DNA from: Actinomyces marseillensis
Lineage (GTDB): Bacteria; Actinomycetota; Actinomycetes; Actinomycetales; Actinomycetaceae
Assembly: GCF_900155605.1 (NCBI RefSeq)
Contig: NZ_LT707420.1
Coordinates: 730,724 to 782,571 of the forward strand
Reading direction: 5' to 3'
Length of the DNA: 51,848 bases
Numbering within the stretch: the first letter of the stretch is position 1; the number at the start of each line of letters is the position of its first letter. The notes beneath the pieces are model-generated. The model searched no databases and was not told where the DNA came from. It saw nothing but the letters and a program-made list of their open reading frames with translations. Of this stretch, positions 17,134-26,106 are shown piece by piece. A program made the position numbers and the translations under genes.

Positions 17134-18288
17134 CTAGGGCAATTTTTCCAGCAACAGCGCGCACTCCATGTGTTCGGTGTGGGGGAACATATCGAAGAGT
17201 CGCGCCTGTAGCGGGGCATAATTCGGCATTCGTTTCAGATCGCGAGCAAGCGACTTGGGGTTGCACGAGGAATAGATCACGTAGTGCGCGCGTGAATCAT
17301 TAATCCACCCCGCCAAAGCCTCACCAATGCCGCGCCGCGGGGGATTGACGACGATAGCCTCGGGACAGGCGTCAACGCCCTGGTCGAAAGCCCACTGTGC
17401 GGCGTCTGCGGCAATGAACGTTACACTATCGCACACCCCAGCATCGGCGGCGGTGCGCTGGGCCGAGGCGATGGCCTCGGGAGAAATCTCAACGCCGCTT
17501 ACACGCTTAACCCCGCCAAGCGCCGCATGCAGGGCAAAACCACCCACTCCGCAGTACAGATCCCACAGCGAGGTTGCACCGCTGCTGCGCGCCCACTGCG
17601 CGACTTGGCGATACAGTTCCGAGGCCACGCCCGTGTTGGTTTGCGAAAAAGACCTCGGCCCCAAGTGCAGTTCGACATCGCCGACGAGCATTGGCAGGGT
17701 CGTTTGCTCGGAGATCACAATTTCTTCATCGCCCTCAACAAGGGCCGCGTGAATGGGAAGGATGTTGACGGTGACGACCTGGAGCGTGGGGATGAGGGAT
17801 TGCAGAAGAGGCAGGCGAGAACGCAGTTTCGCCAGTTCGCGCTTCGATCGCATCACGAAACGGATCATCAAGGTTTCATCGGAGCCCTGGGTCACAAGAA
17901 TCTGTTTGAGTTCGCCTGTGCGTTTCGTGATGTCATAGGGCTCAATTCCGGTGCTCCTAATGAATTCCTTGAGGGGATCAATGCTTCGAGCGATGGTGTC
18001 GGTGTGTGCGATGCAGTGAGGAAGGTCGACGCCGGCGTACGTGGGCGCTGGGCCGGTGATGCCCAGAGTTGGATGCTCGGCCGTGCCGCCGATCGCGAAC
18101 TTTGCCTTCGTTCGATAGTGAGAAGGTGTCGAGGCCGCAGGAGGGAGCCACTGCATGGCGGATGCGTGGGGGATGCCGGCAAGGATCTTTTTGACCGTAC
18201 TTTGACGCCGTGCAAGCTGAAGATCATAGGGAGTGGGCATTAATGGACACGAATGGCACTGTCCGCTTGTTAAATGTTCGCACTCCAT
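17134..18288 (-). CDS. rlmC: RlmC-like 23S rRNA (uracil-C5)-methyltransferase
   Basis: The 384-residue enzyme would methylate a uridine of 23S rRNA (U747 in E. coli) with S-adenosylmethionine. Signs are an N-terminal iron-sulphur cysteine set (C3, C11, C14 and a later one in DLPHC), the SAM loop LWDLYCGVGGFALHAA, VVNPPRRGIG, and the catalytic cysteine in IYSSCNPKSLARDL. There is no TRAM domain, as in RlmC but unlike RlmD. I start it at ATG 18288, where the Cys motif begins; the open frame runs to 18936 but would add over 200 low-complexity residues. AAAGGAG lies 24 bases upstream, before a tiny ATG-CCA-AGA-TGA frame. RlmC is favoured by length and motif; another TrmA-family member is possible. 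Confidence 0.9.
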   Translation of the reverse strand: MECEHLTSGQCHSCPLMPTPYDLQLARRQSTVKKILAGIPHASAMQWLPPAASTPSHYRTKAKFAIGGTAEHPTLGITGPAPTYAGVDLPHCIAHTDTIARSIDPLKEFIRSTGIEPYDITKRTGELKQILVTQGSDETLMIRFVMRSKRELAKLRSRLPLLQSLIPTLQVVTVNILPIHAALVEGDEEIVISEQTTLPMLVGDVELHLGPRSFSQTNTGVASELYRQVAQWARSSGATSLWDLYCGVGGFALHAALGGVKRVSGVEISPEAIASAQRTAADAGVCDSVTFIAADAAQWAFDQGVDACPEAIVVNPPRRGIGEALAGWINDSRAHYVIYSSCNPKSLARDLKRMPNYAPLQARLFDMFPHTEHMECALLLEKLP

Positions 18289-18420
18289 CGCTTCATCTTG
18301 GCATCTTGCTCCTTTCTTTGCCACAAACGAGGCCGAGTGGGCGCTGAGTGGCGGAACGCCACTTGTGTGGGCGGTGGGGGAGTAAGAAGGCTGCAAGCGC
18401 GTGGGAGTTAAGATGCTGCC

Positions 18421-18876
18421 ATGAGTGAAAAGCCGGGCGTGAGCGCAGTTGATGAACCGCGTGAGGTCCCTCAGGGGGCGCTCGCGAGTGGCGAAACCAT
18501 GCGCATTGACACATGGCTGTGGGCAACTCGCCAGGTGAAGTCGCGTTCTCAGGCGACGGCGGCTGCTCGCGCCGGACACGTCAAGCTCAACGGGGAATCG
18601 GTAAAAGCTGCGCAGAAAGTGCGGATGGGCGATGAGGTCCGTCTGCGGGTGGAGGGTTTCGACCGTGTCCTTATTGTTCGCAAGCTTCTTGTGAAGCGTC
18701 TGGGCTATCCCTTTGCGAAGCTGTGCTACGAGGATCTCAGTGAGCCGAGGCCTCGGCTGGGGGTCTCCTTCGCCCAGCGTGAACGCGGGAGTGGGCGCCC
18801 GACGAAGAAAGAACGTCGCGATATGGAGAAATTTCGCGGAAAGAATCCCGACTTTTCCGCGGAATTTCAGTGGTAA
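18421..18876 (+). CDS. S4-domain RNA-binding protein (HslR/RqcP-like)
   Basis: A single S4 domain occupies about residues 27-90 (MRIDTWLWATRQVKSRSQATAA, ARAGHVKLNGESVKAAQKVRMGDEVRL) followed by a basic tail (GRPTKKERRD). E. coli HslR and Bacillus RqcP of this family bind stalled 50S subunits carrying peptidyl-tRNA and help rescue or tail the nascent chain. The 26 residues before the domain are acidic and could be absent if the ATG at 18499 were used. The gene is upstream of the heat-shock operon but separated by 250 bases and two HAIR operators. A hairpin with 8-bp arms (18874-18881 and 18888-18895) overlaps the stop codon. Confidence 0.88.
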   Translation: MSEKPGVSAVDEPREVPQGALASGETMRIDTWLWATRQVKSRSQATAAARAGHVKLNGESVKAAQKVRMGDEVRLRVEGFDRVLIVRKLLVKRLGYPFAKLCYEDLSEPRPRLGVSFAQRERGSGRPTKKERRDMEKFRGKNPDFSAEFQW

Positions 18877-18941
18877 TTGGCGTTGCCGCCAATTAAAAGT
18901 AGGAAATTTTGGAAAACAGGGAATAAAACCCTCCAAAAGAA

Positions 18942-18962
18942 GTTGAGTATGTCAGACTCAAG
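18942..18962 (+). promoter_or_regulatory. HspR operator (HAIR) 1 upstream of dnaK
   Basis: GTTGAGT-N7-ACTCAAG fits the HAIR consensus CTTGAGT-N7-ACTCAAG at 13 of 14 arm positions. It is 167 bases upstream of the dnaK ATG. HspR, encoded last in the same operon, would bind here and repress. Confidence 0.92.
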
Positions 18963-19003
18963 GTTGGGTGTAGCGCTTGCGGGCATGAGACTTGATCCCT
19001 AAA

Positions 19004-19024
19004 CTTGAGTGCAACAGGCTCAAG
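19004..19024 (+). promoter_or_regulatory. HspR operator (HAIR) 2 upstream of dnaK
   Basis: CTTGAGT-N7-GCTCAAG matches the consensus at 13 of 14 arm positions, 42 bases after HAIR 1 and 105 bases before the dnaK start. The centre-to-centre distance of 62 bases is close to six helical turns, which would place both dimers on the same DNA face. Confidence 0.9.
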
Positions 19025-19129
19025 GTGGTCTGGAGGTCGACATCCTCGGCCACCACAACAGAAGACGTACAAAGCGCGGTATCGCCTCGGCGACAATTTC
19101 CACCACGCTTTGATGAAAGGAAACTCATT

Positions 19130-20983
19130 ATGGGACGCGCAGTAGGTATTGACCTCGGTACCACGAACTCCGCTATTGCAGTGCTCGAAGGCGGAGAACC
19201 CACAATCATTGCAAACGCAGAAGGCACACGTACGACCCCCTCGGTCGTTGCTTTCTCCAAGACCGGCGAAGTCCTGGTTGGCGAAATCGCCAAGCGTCAG
19301 GCGGTCACGAACGTTGATCGCACCATCTCTTCGGTCAAGCGCCACATGGGGACTGACTGGACCGTCAGCATTGACGATAAGAAGTACACCGCTCAGGAAA
19401 TCTCCGCACGAATCCTCTCCAAGCTCAAGAGGGACGCGGAAGACTACCTCGGTGAACCCGTCACCGACGCGGTCATCACCGTCCCCGCATACTTCAACGA
19501 TGCGGAGCGTCAGGCAACCAAGGATGCCGGTCAGATCGCAGGCCTGAACGTCCTGCGTATCGTCAACGAACCCACCGCAGCGGCACTGGCATACGGCCTC
19601 GAAAAGGGTAAGGAAGACGAACTCATCCTGGTCTTCGACCTCGGTGGCGGTACCTTCGACGTCTCCCTGCTGGAAATCGGCAAGGACGACGACGGCTTCT
19701 CCACCATTCAGGTCCGCGCAACCGCCGGCGACAATCGCCTGGGTGGCGATGACTGGGATCAGCGCATCGTTGACTGGCTGATCGAGCAGGTTAAGTCCAA
19801 GGACGGCGCAGATCTTTCCAAGGACCCGGTTGCTCTTCAGCGTCTGCGTGCAGCAGCTGAGCAGGCCAAGAAGGAACTGTCCAGCGCCATGAGCACGAAC
19901 ATCTCGCTGCAGTACCTCTCGGTCACTGCTGATGGCCCCGTCCACTTGGACGAGACCCTCACCCGCGCGAAGTTCGAAGAAATGACCGAGGATCTGCTCG
20001 CGCGCACCAAGACCCCCTTCGAGAAGGTCATTAAGGACGCCGGAATCTCCGTTAGCGAGATCGACCACGTCGTCCTGGTTGGCGGCTCCACCCGTATGCC
20101 CGCCGTTGCCGAACTGGTCAAGAAGCTCACCGGTGGCCGCGAGCCCAACAAGGGCGTGAACCCCGATGAGGTCGTCGCAGTTGGCGCAGCCCTGCAGGCC
20201 GGCGTCATCCAGGGCGACCGCAAGGACGTTCTGCTGATCGACGTGACTCCTCTGTCTCTGGGCATTGAGACCATGGGCGGTGTCATGGACAAGGTCATCG
20301 AGCGCAACACCGCAATCCCGACCAAGGCGTCGCGCGTCTACTCGACCGCTGCCGACGGCCAGACCTCGGTTCTGGTCCAGGTCTTCCAGGGCGAGCGTCA
20401 GTTCACCGCTGACAACAAGTCGCTCGGTAACTTCGAGCTCTCCGGAATCGCTCCCGCACCGCGTGGCGTTCCCCAGATCGAAGTGACCTTCGACATCGAC
20501 GCAAACGGTATCGTTCACGTCTCCGCGAAGGATCTTGGAACCGGCAAGGAAACCGCGGTGACCATCACCGGCGGTAGCGCCTTGAGCAAGGAAGAGATCG
20601 AGCGCATGGTCAACGAGGCCGCTCAGCACGAAGAAGACGATAAGAAGCGCCGCGAGGAGCTTGAGATTCGTAACTCCGCAGAGCAGCTGGTCTACACCAT
20701 CGAGAAGACCCTGAAGGAAGACGCCGACAAGGTCTCCGAAGCGACCCGCCAGGAAGTCCAGGGTGACCTTGACGCCGTGAAGGAGGCCCTCAAGGGCAGC
20801 GACATCGAGGCTGTCAAGAGCTCCGTTGAGAAGCTCAACCAGTCCGCGATGAAGATCGGCCAGGAGGTCTATCAGAACGCTCAGGCTGCTCAGGCCGCCG
20901 CTGAAGCAGGCGCTTCGCAGTCTTCCTCCTCCTCCGATGACGACGTCATCGACGCCGAAGTCGTGGATGAGGACGACAAGTGA
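19130..20983 (+). CDS. dnaK: Chaperone DnaK (Hsp70)
   Basis: The 617-residue Hsp70 starts [18 protein letters not shown], the phosphate-1 loop, and shows [26 protein letters not shown], the interdomain linker [15 protein letters not shown], the substrate-binding beta domain and lid, and the acidic tail ending [10 protein letters not shown]. It refolds proteins with ATP, aided by GrpE and DnaJ encoded next. I chose the ATG at 19130 behind GAAAGGA rather than the in-frame start at 18992, which would extend across the HAIR 2 operator. Expression should be repressed by HspR through the two upstream operators. The stop overlaps the grpE GTG. Confidence 0.99.
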   Translation: MGRAVGIDLGTTNSAIAVLEGGEPTIIANAEGTRTTPSVVAFSKTGEVLVGEIAKRQAVTNVDRTISSVKRHMGTDWTVSIDDKKYTAQEISARILSKLKRDAEDYLGEPVTDAVITVPAYFNDAERQATKDAGQIAGLNVLRIVNEPTAAALAYGLEKGKEDELILVFDLGGGTFDVSLLEIGKDDDGFSTIQVRATAGDNRLGGDDWDQRIVDWLIEQVKSKDGADLSKDPVALQRLRAAAEQAKKELSSAMSTNISLQYLSVTADGPVHLDETLTRAKFEEMTEDLLARTKTPFEKVIKDAGISVSEIDHVVLVGGSTRMPAVAELVKKLTGGREPNKGVNPDEVVAVGAALQAGVIQGDRKDVLLIDVTPLSLGIETMGGVMDKVIERNTAIPTKASRVYSTAADGQTSVLVQVFQGERQFTADNKSLGNFELSGIAPAPRGVPQIEVTFDIDANGIVHVSAKDLGTGKETAVTITGGSALSKEEIERMVNEAAQHEEDDKKRREELEIRNSAEQLVYTIEKTLKEDADKVSEATRQEVQGDLDAVKEALKGSDIEAVKSSVEKLNQSAMKIGQEVYQNAQAAQAAAEAGASQSSSSSDDDVIDAEVVDEDDK

Positions 20984-21633
20984 GCACCGAGCCCACGAAT
21001 ACTTCCGACGACGCCCAGGATCCGGTGGTCGGCTCTCAGCCGGCCACCCCGGGCGACGCCCAGCCTCACGCTCAGGAGAGCGCAGCTGCACACGCAGCCG
21101 CGGCCTCGGAAAGCACTCAGGGTGAGGAAATGGGCGAGGTCGATATGTCGGACTTTGAAGAGCAGCTCGAAGACAGCGAACTGTCCAAGGCTCTCGACCA
21201 AGTGGCGCAGGCGGAAGAAAAACTCGCCCGCGCCCACGCAGACCTGTACAACCTGAACCAGGAATATTCGAACTTCGTTCGCCGTTCCAAGGAATCCGTT
21301 GCCGGCCACGTCCAGTCCGGGCGCGACCAAGTGTTGGAAGCCATGATCGGTGTCTTGGACGATATCGAGGCCGCGCGCAAGCACGGAGATCTCAACGACG
21401 GTCCCTTCGCCTCTATCGCGAACAAGCTGGAAGACACGCTTCGCACGCGCTTCGAGCTGGAACGTTTCGGAGACGAGGGGGACGATTTCGACCCCATGCT
21501 TCACGAGGCGCTCATGGCTCAGCCCAGCGCTGACGTGGATCACCCGGTCTTGGGACAGGTCTTGCAATCTGGATATCGTCGCGGAGACATCATTATCCGC
21601 GCGGCGAAAGTCCTGGTGTACAACCCTGAATAA
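20980..21633 (+). CDS. grpE: Nucleotide exchange factor GrpE
   Basis: The 217-residue protein begins with GTG at 20980, which overlaps the dnaK stop (GTGA), so translation is coupled. An acidic Ala/Thr-rich N-terminus (about 1-60) is followed by the long dimerisation coiled coil (about 60-115, with [19 protein letters not shown]) and the beta wing ([44 protein letters not shown]), the standard GrpE signature. It speeds ADP release from DnaK. The N-terminal extension is longer than in E. coli, as is common in actinobacteria. Confidence 0.98.
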   Translation: MSTEPTNTSDDAQDPVVGSQPATPGDAQPHAQESAAAHAAAASESTQGEEMGEVDMSDFEEQLEDSELSKALDQVAQAEEKLARAHADLYNLNQEYSNFVRRSKESVAGHVQSGRDQVLEAMIGVLDDIEAARKHGDLNDGPFASIANKLEDTLRTRFELERFGDEGDDFDPMLHEALMAQPSADVDHPVLGQVLQSGYRRGDIIIRAAKVLVYNPE

Positions 21634-21678
21634 GGAACATTCAACGAACTGCAGAGTCAAAAAAGGAGGTGACGCGCA

Positions 21679-22722
21679 GTGAGTGGAGAAGATTGGCTCC
21701 AAAAGGATTTCTACAAGGTTCTTGGCGTAAGCAAGGATGCTGATGAGGCCACAATCAAGAAGGCCTACCGCAAACTTGCGCGCACCTGGCACCCCGACCA
21801 GAACAAGGGCAACCCCGAAGCTGAAGAGCGCTTCAAGGAAATCGGCGAGGCCTACACGGTCCTGTCCAACCCTGAACAGCGCCAGCAATACGATGCGATT
21901 CGCGCGATGGGCGCCGGCGGTTTCCGCGGCGGTGCCGGTGGCTCCGGAGCATCCGGCGTGAACTTTGAAGATATCTTCGGTGCTTTCGGCGGTGGAAACG
22001 GCGGAAACGTTCGTTTTGCCACCAACGGCAGCGCGGGTATCAACCTGGACGACATCCTGGGCGCTTTCGGCGGTTTTGGTGGAGGCTCTTCGCGCGGGTC
22101 CTCACCCTTCGCGGGTGCCTCTCAATTCGGTGACTTCGGCGGCGCGCACGGAGCGTCCTACCAGCAAGCGCCTCAAAAGGGTGAAAACTTGCATGCTTCA
22201 ACGCGCATCACGCTCAGGCAGAGCCTGAGTGGAGTCAACATCAAGTTGGCAGTCTCCGGTAAGCCCATGACCGTCAAGGTTCCCAAGGGAATCAAGGACG
22301 GGCAGAGCGTGCGACTGCGCGGCAAGGGGAAGGCCTCGCTTAACGGCGGAGCCACTGGCGATCTGATCGTCACCATCCACGTCGAGGAGGATCCGGTCTA
22401 CAGCCGCGAGGGTAACGACCTTCGCATGACCCTTCCCGTGACCTTTGCCGAGGCCACGCTGGGCGCCAAGGTTGAAGTTCCCTTGATCGACGGTTCGACC
22501 GTCACTGTCAAGGTCCCTGCCGGTTCTGATTCTGGTCGCACCCTGCGCCTGAAGGGACGCGGAGTGGCCACGAAGAAGGAGACGGGTGACCTCTTGGCAA
22601 CCATCAGTGTGGTGGTCCCCAAGGACCTCACTCCTGAGCAACTTGACTCGATCAAGGCGCTGGCTGATGGTCTAGACCAAGGTGATCCTCGTGCAGAACT
22701 TGTGAAGAAGGTGAGTGCGTGA
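21679..22722 (+). CDS. dnaJ: Type II (zinc-less) DnaJ / CbpA-like co-chaperone
   Basis: The 347-residue protein has a J-domain (about residues 7-75) with the HPD tripeptide in TWHPDQN, a long Gly/Phe-rich region (about 78-165), and two C-terminal substrate-binding sandwiches. The four CXXCXGXG zinc motifs of classical DnaJ are entirely absent, so it is a type II (CbpA/DnaJ2-like) protein. It stimulates DnaK ATPase and delivers clients. GTG at 21679 follows a strong AAAGGAGGT at 21662-21670, 45 bases after grpE. The stop overlaps the start of hspR. No other DnaJ lies in the window. Confidence 0.96.
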   Translation: MSGEDWLQKDFYKVLGVSKDADEATIKKAYRKLARTWHPDQNKGNPEAEERFKEIGEAYTVLSNPEQRQQYDAIRAMGAGGFRGGAGGSGASGVNFEDIFGAFGGGNGGNVRFATNGSAGINLDDILGAFGGFGGGSSRGSSPFAGASQFGDFGGAHGASYQQAPQKGENLHASTRITLRQSLSGVNIKLAVSGKPMTVKVPKGIKDGQSVRLRGKGKASLNGGATGDLIVTIHVEEDPVYSREGNDLRMTLPVTFAEATLGAKVEVPLIDGSTVTVKVPAGSDSGRTLRLKGRGVATKKETGDLLATISVVVPKDLTPEQLDSIKALADGLDQGDPRAELVKKVSA

Positions 22723-23243
22723 TGGGACATCAAGATGAAGTGACCTTCGTGATTTCCGTTGCAGCACAGCTTGCGGGAATGCATCCGCAGACCTTGCGTC
22801 AATACGACCGAATCGGCCTTGTCACGCCCCTGCGTACGAAGGGCCGCGGGAGGCGCTACACCCGACGCGATGTCGAGCGCCTGAAGGAGATTCAACGCCT
22901 CAGCCAGGAAGAGGGAATCAACTTGGCCGGTATCCAGCGGATCATGGAGCTGGAGGACGAAGTTGATCGCCTGCGAGCGCAACGCGACGCTTTGGCCCAA
23001 AGGGTCGAAGAATTTGAACCCGTCTTCGACAGAGTTTTTGTCGCAAGCCCGGATGGTCAGATTCGCCCCATGCGTCGTGCACATGCGCGGCGCAGCGAGG
23101 AGACTCGGCGCGGCATGGTGCCCGTCAGGAATCACGGTCTGGTCGCGTGGAGGCCCGCTGGTAACCAGCGAGTCCGCGCGCTCATTGAAGCGTCACCCGA
23201 AGGAGTTCGGGTTATCGAAGGAACCGTTGTGGTTTCACGATAG
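22719..23243 (+). CDS. hspR: Heat-shock repressor HspR (MerR family)
   Basis: The 174-residue protein contains a MerR-type winged helix (about residues 8-78: [45 protein letters not shown]), with the HspR-specific '[10 protein letters not shown]' and 'GRRYT', and a coiled coil (about 85-115). HspR binds HAIR sites and represses dnaK and clpB operons, typically with DnaK as a co-repressor, giving feedback. The start may be GTG 22719 (overlapping the dnaJ stop) or ATG 22722. Three HAIR sites are visible in this window. The tail of about 50 residues is Arg-rich. A strong terminator ends the operon. Confidence 0.97.
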   Translation: MMGHQDEVTFVISVAAQLAGMHPQTLRQYDRIGLVTPLRTKGRGRRYTRRDVERLKEIQRLSQEEGINLAGIQRIMELEDEVDRLRAQRDALAQRVEEFEPVFDRVFVASPDGQIRPMRRAHARRSEETRRGMVPVRNHGLVAWRPAGNQRVRALIEASPEGVRVIEGTVVVSR

Positions 23244-23281
23244 CTCGTCCCTCGGGTGATGGTCCTCGAGGCGACGAGTAG

Positions 23282-23314
23282 GGGGAGGTATCGCAAGATA
23301 CCTCCCCGTTTTTC
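23282..23314. terminator. Terminator of the dnaK operon
   Basis: 11-bp arms GGGGAGGTATC/GATACCTCCCC with a GCAA tetraloop are followed by CGTTTTT. This is a textbook rho-independent terminator. It also lies 11 bases from the stop of the minus-strand GtrA gene. Confidence 0.92.
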
Positions 23315-23324
23315 GTTATGAGAG

Positions 23325-23933
23325 TTAGGCGGCTAAAACCAGCTCGCGTCCGCGCAGGCGAGCAACAATGCCGCGGATTGCGCAAGCACACACAGTTGCT
23401 GCCCGGGAAGCGAAGACGCTTGCGGAAGCGGCGGCCTCGGTAATGAAGACGCGGAAGTCAGCCAAGGTGCCAAAGACGAAGAAGTTCTGACCCAGGTAGT
23501 TCACGATGAACAAGGAACTGTTTGCAGTCAGCGAGGCCATCCACAGCGCCATTCCGGCGGAAACCAAAGCCTGAATCATCAGGTAGGACATGGTCATCAT
23601 GCTCGCCGCCATGATCGCGTAACGGATTGCGGTTGCCACAACTCCGCCTCGTGCATTGAAAACCTTGCGGTTCATTGTGTAATTCATCGTGCACGAAGAG
23701 ACCCTGGCCAGTGCGACCGGCAAGAAGACGCCGCCGATCGTCGCGTTAAGGATCAGGAGCAGCGTGTAGTCCACAGCGGTGGAAGAAAGCGACGAGGCCA
23801 GGTAACGCAGGACTCGTGCATTGGCGCGGATAGCTTGGGTCGCCTTGTGCATCGCCGAGGTGGCGTATGCGCTCATAGCCGAGGCCTGGGTGCCTGCTGC
23901 GCTTCGAGCGGTGAGTTCTGCGTTCGTGTTCAT
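23325..23933 (-). CDS. GtrA-family membrane protein (stand-alone)
   Basis: The 202-residue protein carries the four-helix GtrA domain (about residues 38-160), aligning by eye with the C-terminal half of the GT2-GtrA fusion encoded at 7269-8423: both have TxxDYxLxLxLNA, then N(F/Y)TMNR(H/K)VF, then a final NYLGQNFFVF/SYSAQSRYVF. GtrA proteins are proposed flippases for undecaprenyl-linked sugars. No glycosyltransferase is next to it, so it may serve an enzyme elsewhere. The ATG at 23933 is used because it gives a compact family-length protein; the longer open frame begins at 24254 and overlaps murT on the other strand. Confidence 0.88.
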   Translation of the reverse strand: MNTNAELTARSAAGTQASAMSAYATSAMHKATQAIRANARVLRYLASSLSSTAVDYTLLLILNATIGGVFLPVALARVSSCTMNYTMNRKVFNARGGVVATAIRYAIMAASMMTMSYLMIQALVSAGMALWMASLTANSSLFIVNYLGQNFFVFGTLADFRVFITEAAASASVFASRAATVCACAIRGIVARLRGRELVLAA

Positions 23934-24022
23934 GGCATTAACTGTGCCCACGGCAAATCTGTGTGCATTATGTCCAAGCTGTGGAGAAGCTATGAAGCAT
24001 GGAGGCATGTAGTGTTGTTTCC

Positions 24023-25336
24023 ATGACTTCATTGACTTTGCGTTCGCGTGCGGCAATTGCTGCAGGGAAGGGCGCCAGCTGGGCTTCGCGTCGGCTCGGC
24101 CGCGGATCGGGAGGAATGATCGGCGGCAAAGTTGCGCTGAAACTTGCCCCGAATCTGCTCGCTGATCTAGCTGCTCATCGCCGCAGCGCTGTCGTTTCTG
24201 GAACGAACGGAAAGTCGACCACGACTCGGCTGCTGCGCGCGGCTCTCTTTGCAATCGGTGAGGTTGCTTCCAATACCAACGGCGACAATATGACGCCGGG
24301 AATCACGACCGCTCTGATGCGCTCTCACGCGCCGCTGGCTGCCCTCGAGGTCGATGAAATGCACATGCCAGTGGTGAGTCGCTTCGTTAACCCTCAAGCG
24401 ATTGTTTTACTGAACCTTTCGCGTGACCAACTGGATCGCGTGGGCGAGATCGGCGCGGTGGAGCGTCGCCTGCGAAAGGCCGTCAATGAGCATCCCGACA
24501 GCATTGTTATCGCCAACTGTGACGATCCGTTGATTGCCTCTGCTGCTTGGGATAGCCCCAATGTTCAATGGGTTGCTGCGGGACATGCATGGATGGGGGA
24601 CTCGACCGCTTTTCCTCGGGGTGGGCGCGTAATCCACTCTGATGATTCGTGGCGAGTGGTTCCCTTGACCTCCGTTTCGGGTGAGGAAGGGCTGGAGAAA
24701 TACCAGCGTCCCGAGCCGATGTGGTGGCTTGAAGACGAAGACCTCTCCGATGCTGCACACCCCGCCGCTGTTGCGTGCCGAAAGGACGGGCTGCGCATTC
24801 CTCTTCGCTTGTCCCTTCCGGGGCGTGCGAATCTGTCGAATGCTCTCGAGGCCTTGGCTGCGGCGGTTGCGATGGGCGTGGACCCGCAGGCGGCGTGCCG
24901 CGCGATGTCGCAGGTTGAAGAAGTTGCGGGACGCTACTCGACGTATGAAATTCACGGGCGTCTGGCGCGACTCATGCTGGCGAAGAACCCCGCCGGTTGG
25001 CAAGAAGCCATGTACATGATTGATCCGGCCGTCGATCAGGTGATCGTTGCCGTGAATGGCCAGGTCGCTGACGGCCAGGATCTCTCGTGGCTGTGGGACG
25101 TTGATTTCTCGGTCTTGGGTGCGCCAGCGCGCAAGGTTTACGCCTGCGGTGAGCGCGGCGCTGATCTCGCGGTGCGCTTGGAGTATGCGGGTGTGCATTG
25201 TGAACTCTTCCCTCTGCCTATGGAAGCGCTTCGCGCATGCACCCCTGGGCGCGTTGAAATCCTGCTGAACTACACGGCTTTGCGTGATTTCAAGCGGGTT
25301 TTGGACTCTCATCGTGAAGCGGAGGAAGCAGAATGA
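24023..25336 (+). CDS. murT: Lipid II isoglutaminyl synthase subunit MurT
   Basis: The 437-residue Mur-ligase-like protein has the ATP loop VVSGTNGKSTTTRLL (about 56-70), NCDDP, a middle domain, and the DUF1727 C-terminal domain ending NYTALRDFKRVL. With GatD it amidates the D-glutamate of lipid II to isoglutamine. Known MurT proteins carry a Cys4 zinc ribbon in the middle domain; here the equivalent segment (about residues 197-235, FPRGGRVIHSDDSWRV... then QRPEPMWW) keeps the flanking residues but not one of the four cysteines. ATG 24023 is chosen because it starts the conserved N-terminus; 23999 is possible. It overlaps gatD by 4 bases. Confidence 0.93.
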   Translation: MTSLTLRSRAAIAAGKGASWASRRLGRGSGGMIGGKVALKLAPNLLADLAAHRRSAVVSGTNGKSTTTRLLRAALFAIGEVASNTNGDNMTPGITTALMRSHAPLAALEVDEMHMPVVSRFVNPQAIVLLNLSRDQLDRVGEIGAVERRLRKAVNEHPDSIVIANCDDPLIASAAWDSPNVQWVAAGHAWMGDSTAFPRGGRVIHSDDSWRVVPLTSVSGEEGLEKYQRPEPMWWLEDEDLSDAAHPAAVACRKDGLRIPLRLSLPGRANLSNALEALAAAVAMGVDPQAACRAMSQVEEVAGRYSTYEIHGRLARLMLAKNPAGWQEAMYMIDPAVDQVIVAVNGQVADGQDLSWLWDVDFSVLGAPARKVYACGERGADLAVRLEYAGVHCELFPLPMEALRACTPGRVEILLNYTALRDFKRVLDSHREAEEAE

Positions 25337-26106
25337 GTGCACTGCGAATTGGTGTTCTTCTTCCCGAGGTCTTGGGGACTTACGCTGACGGCGGCAACGC
25401 TCTGGTCTTGGCGGAGCGCGCGCGCCGCCGCGGAATCGATGCCCGGATCGAGTACGTCGGCGTGGGCGATGCAATCCCCGATGACCTCGATATCTACACC
25501 CTCGGTGGGGGAGAGGACGCCGCTCAGGAGCTAGCAGTTGAGACCTTCACGGCCGATTCTGGTCTGAAGCGTGCGGTCGAGGCCGGTCGTCCCCTCCTTG
25601 CAATCTGTGCTTCCCTGCAGATTCTTGGCCACTGGTACACGGATGCGCGTAATCGCAAGGTTTCTGGCCTGGGTCTTTTGGATCTCACGACCTTGCCGCA
25701 GGGCAAGCGCTCCATTGGCGAACTCGTTGTTCAACCCGAAATTGAGGGGCTAAGCGAGCCCCTGACGGGTTTTGAGAACCACGGTGGTGGCAGTCGCCTG
25801 GGGCCACTCGCTCGTCCCTTGGGTAGGGTTCTTTTCGGTAACGGCAATTCGACCTTGCCCGCTGATCGTCAAGGTGCTGAGGGCGACGCTCAGCAGTCTC
25901 GAGCAATCGACGGTGCTGTCCAGGGTTCGATTATCGCCACGTACCTGCACGGGCCGGTTCTTGCTCGCAATCCGCAGTTGGCTGATTTGCTGCTTGAGCG
26001 CGCTTGTGGACACGAGCTTGAGCCCCTTGAAATTCCAGGTGTTGACGAGCTTCGCAAGGAACGCCTAGGTGCGACGATTTCGCGATTGGATCGCGATGGC
26101 CGCTGA
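25333..26106 (+). CDS. gatD: Lipid II isoglutaminyl synthase, glutamine amidotransferase subunit GatD
   Basis: The 257-residue class I (triad-less) amidotransferase of the CobB/CobQ type has the nucleophile C92 in LAICASLQ and H206 in ATYLHGP, with GFENHGG between. It frees ammonia from glutamine for MurT. Its ATG overlaps the murT stop (ATGA), matching the heterodimeric complex, and its own stop lies within the start region of a membrane-protein gene. Residues 165-195 form an insert rich in Gly, Gln and Asp. Confidence 0.95.
   Translation: MSALRIGVLLPEVLGTYADGGNALVLAERARRRGIDARIEYVGVGDAIPDDLDIYTLGGGEDAAQELAVETFTADSGLKRAVEAGRPLLAICASLQILGHWYTDARNRKVSGLGLLDLTTLPQGKRSIGELVVQPEIEGLSEPLTGFENHGGGSRLGPLARPLGRVLFGNGNSTLPADRQGAEGDAQQSRAIDGAVQGSIIATYLHGPVLARNPQLADLLLERACGHELEPLEIPGVDELRKERLGATISRLDRDGR

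Noticed and set aside
18874-18895. Hairpin TAATTGGC/GCCAATTA as a terminator of the S4 gene
   Set aside because: The arms are short, the stop codon lies inside and no T-run follows on the plus strand, so it is not listed as a terminator.
18289-18936. N-terminal extension of the RlmC reading frame
   Set aside because: It is antisense to the S4 gene, and the iron-sulphur cysteine motif of the family starts at 18288.
18893-21091. Very long minus-strand open frame (732 codons) antisense to dnaK
   Set aside because: It mirrors the strongly biased codons of dnaK, has no family resemblance and lacks start signals.
24407-25474. Minus-strand frame antisense to murT and gatD
   Set aside because: Covers both conserved genes, with Arg/His-rich shadow composition.
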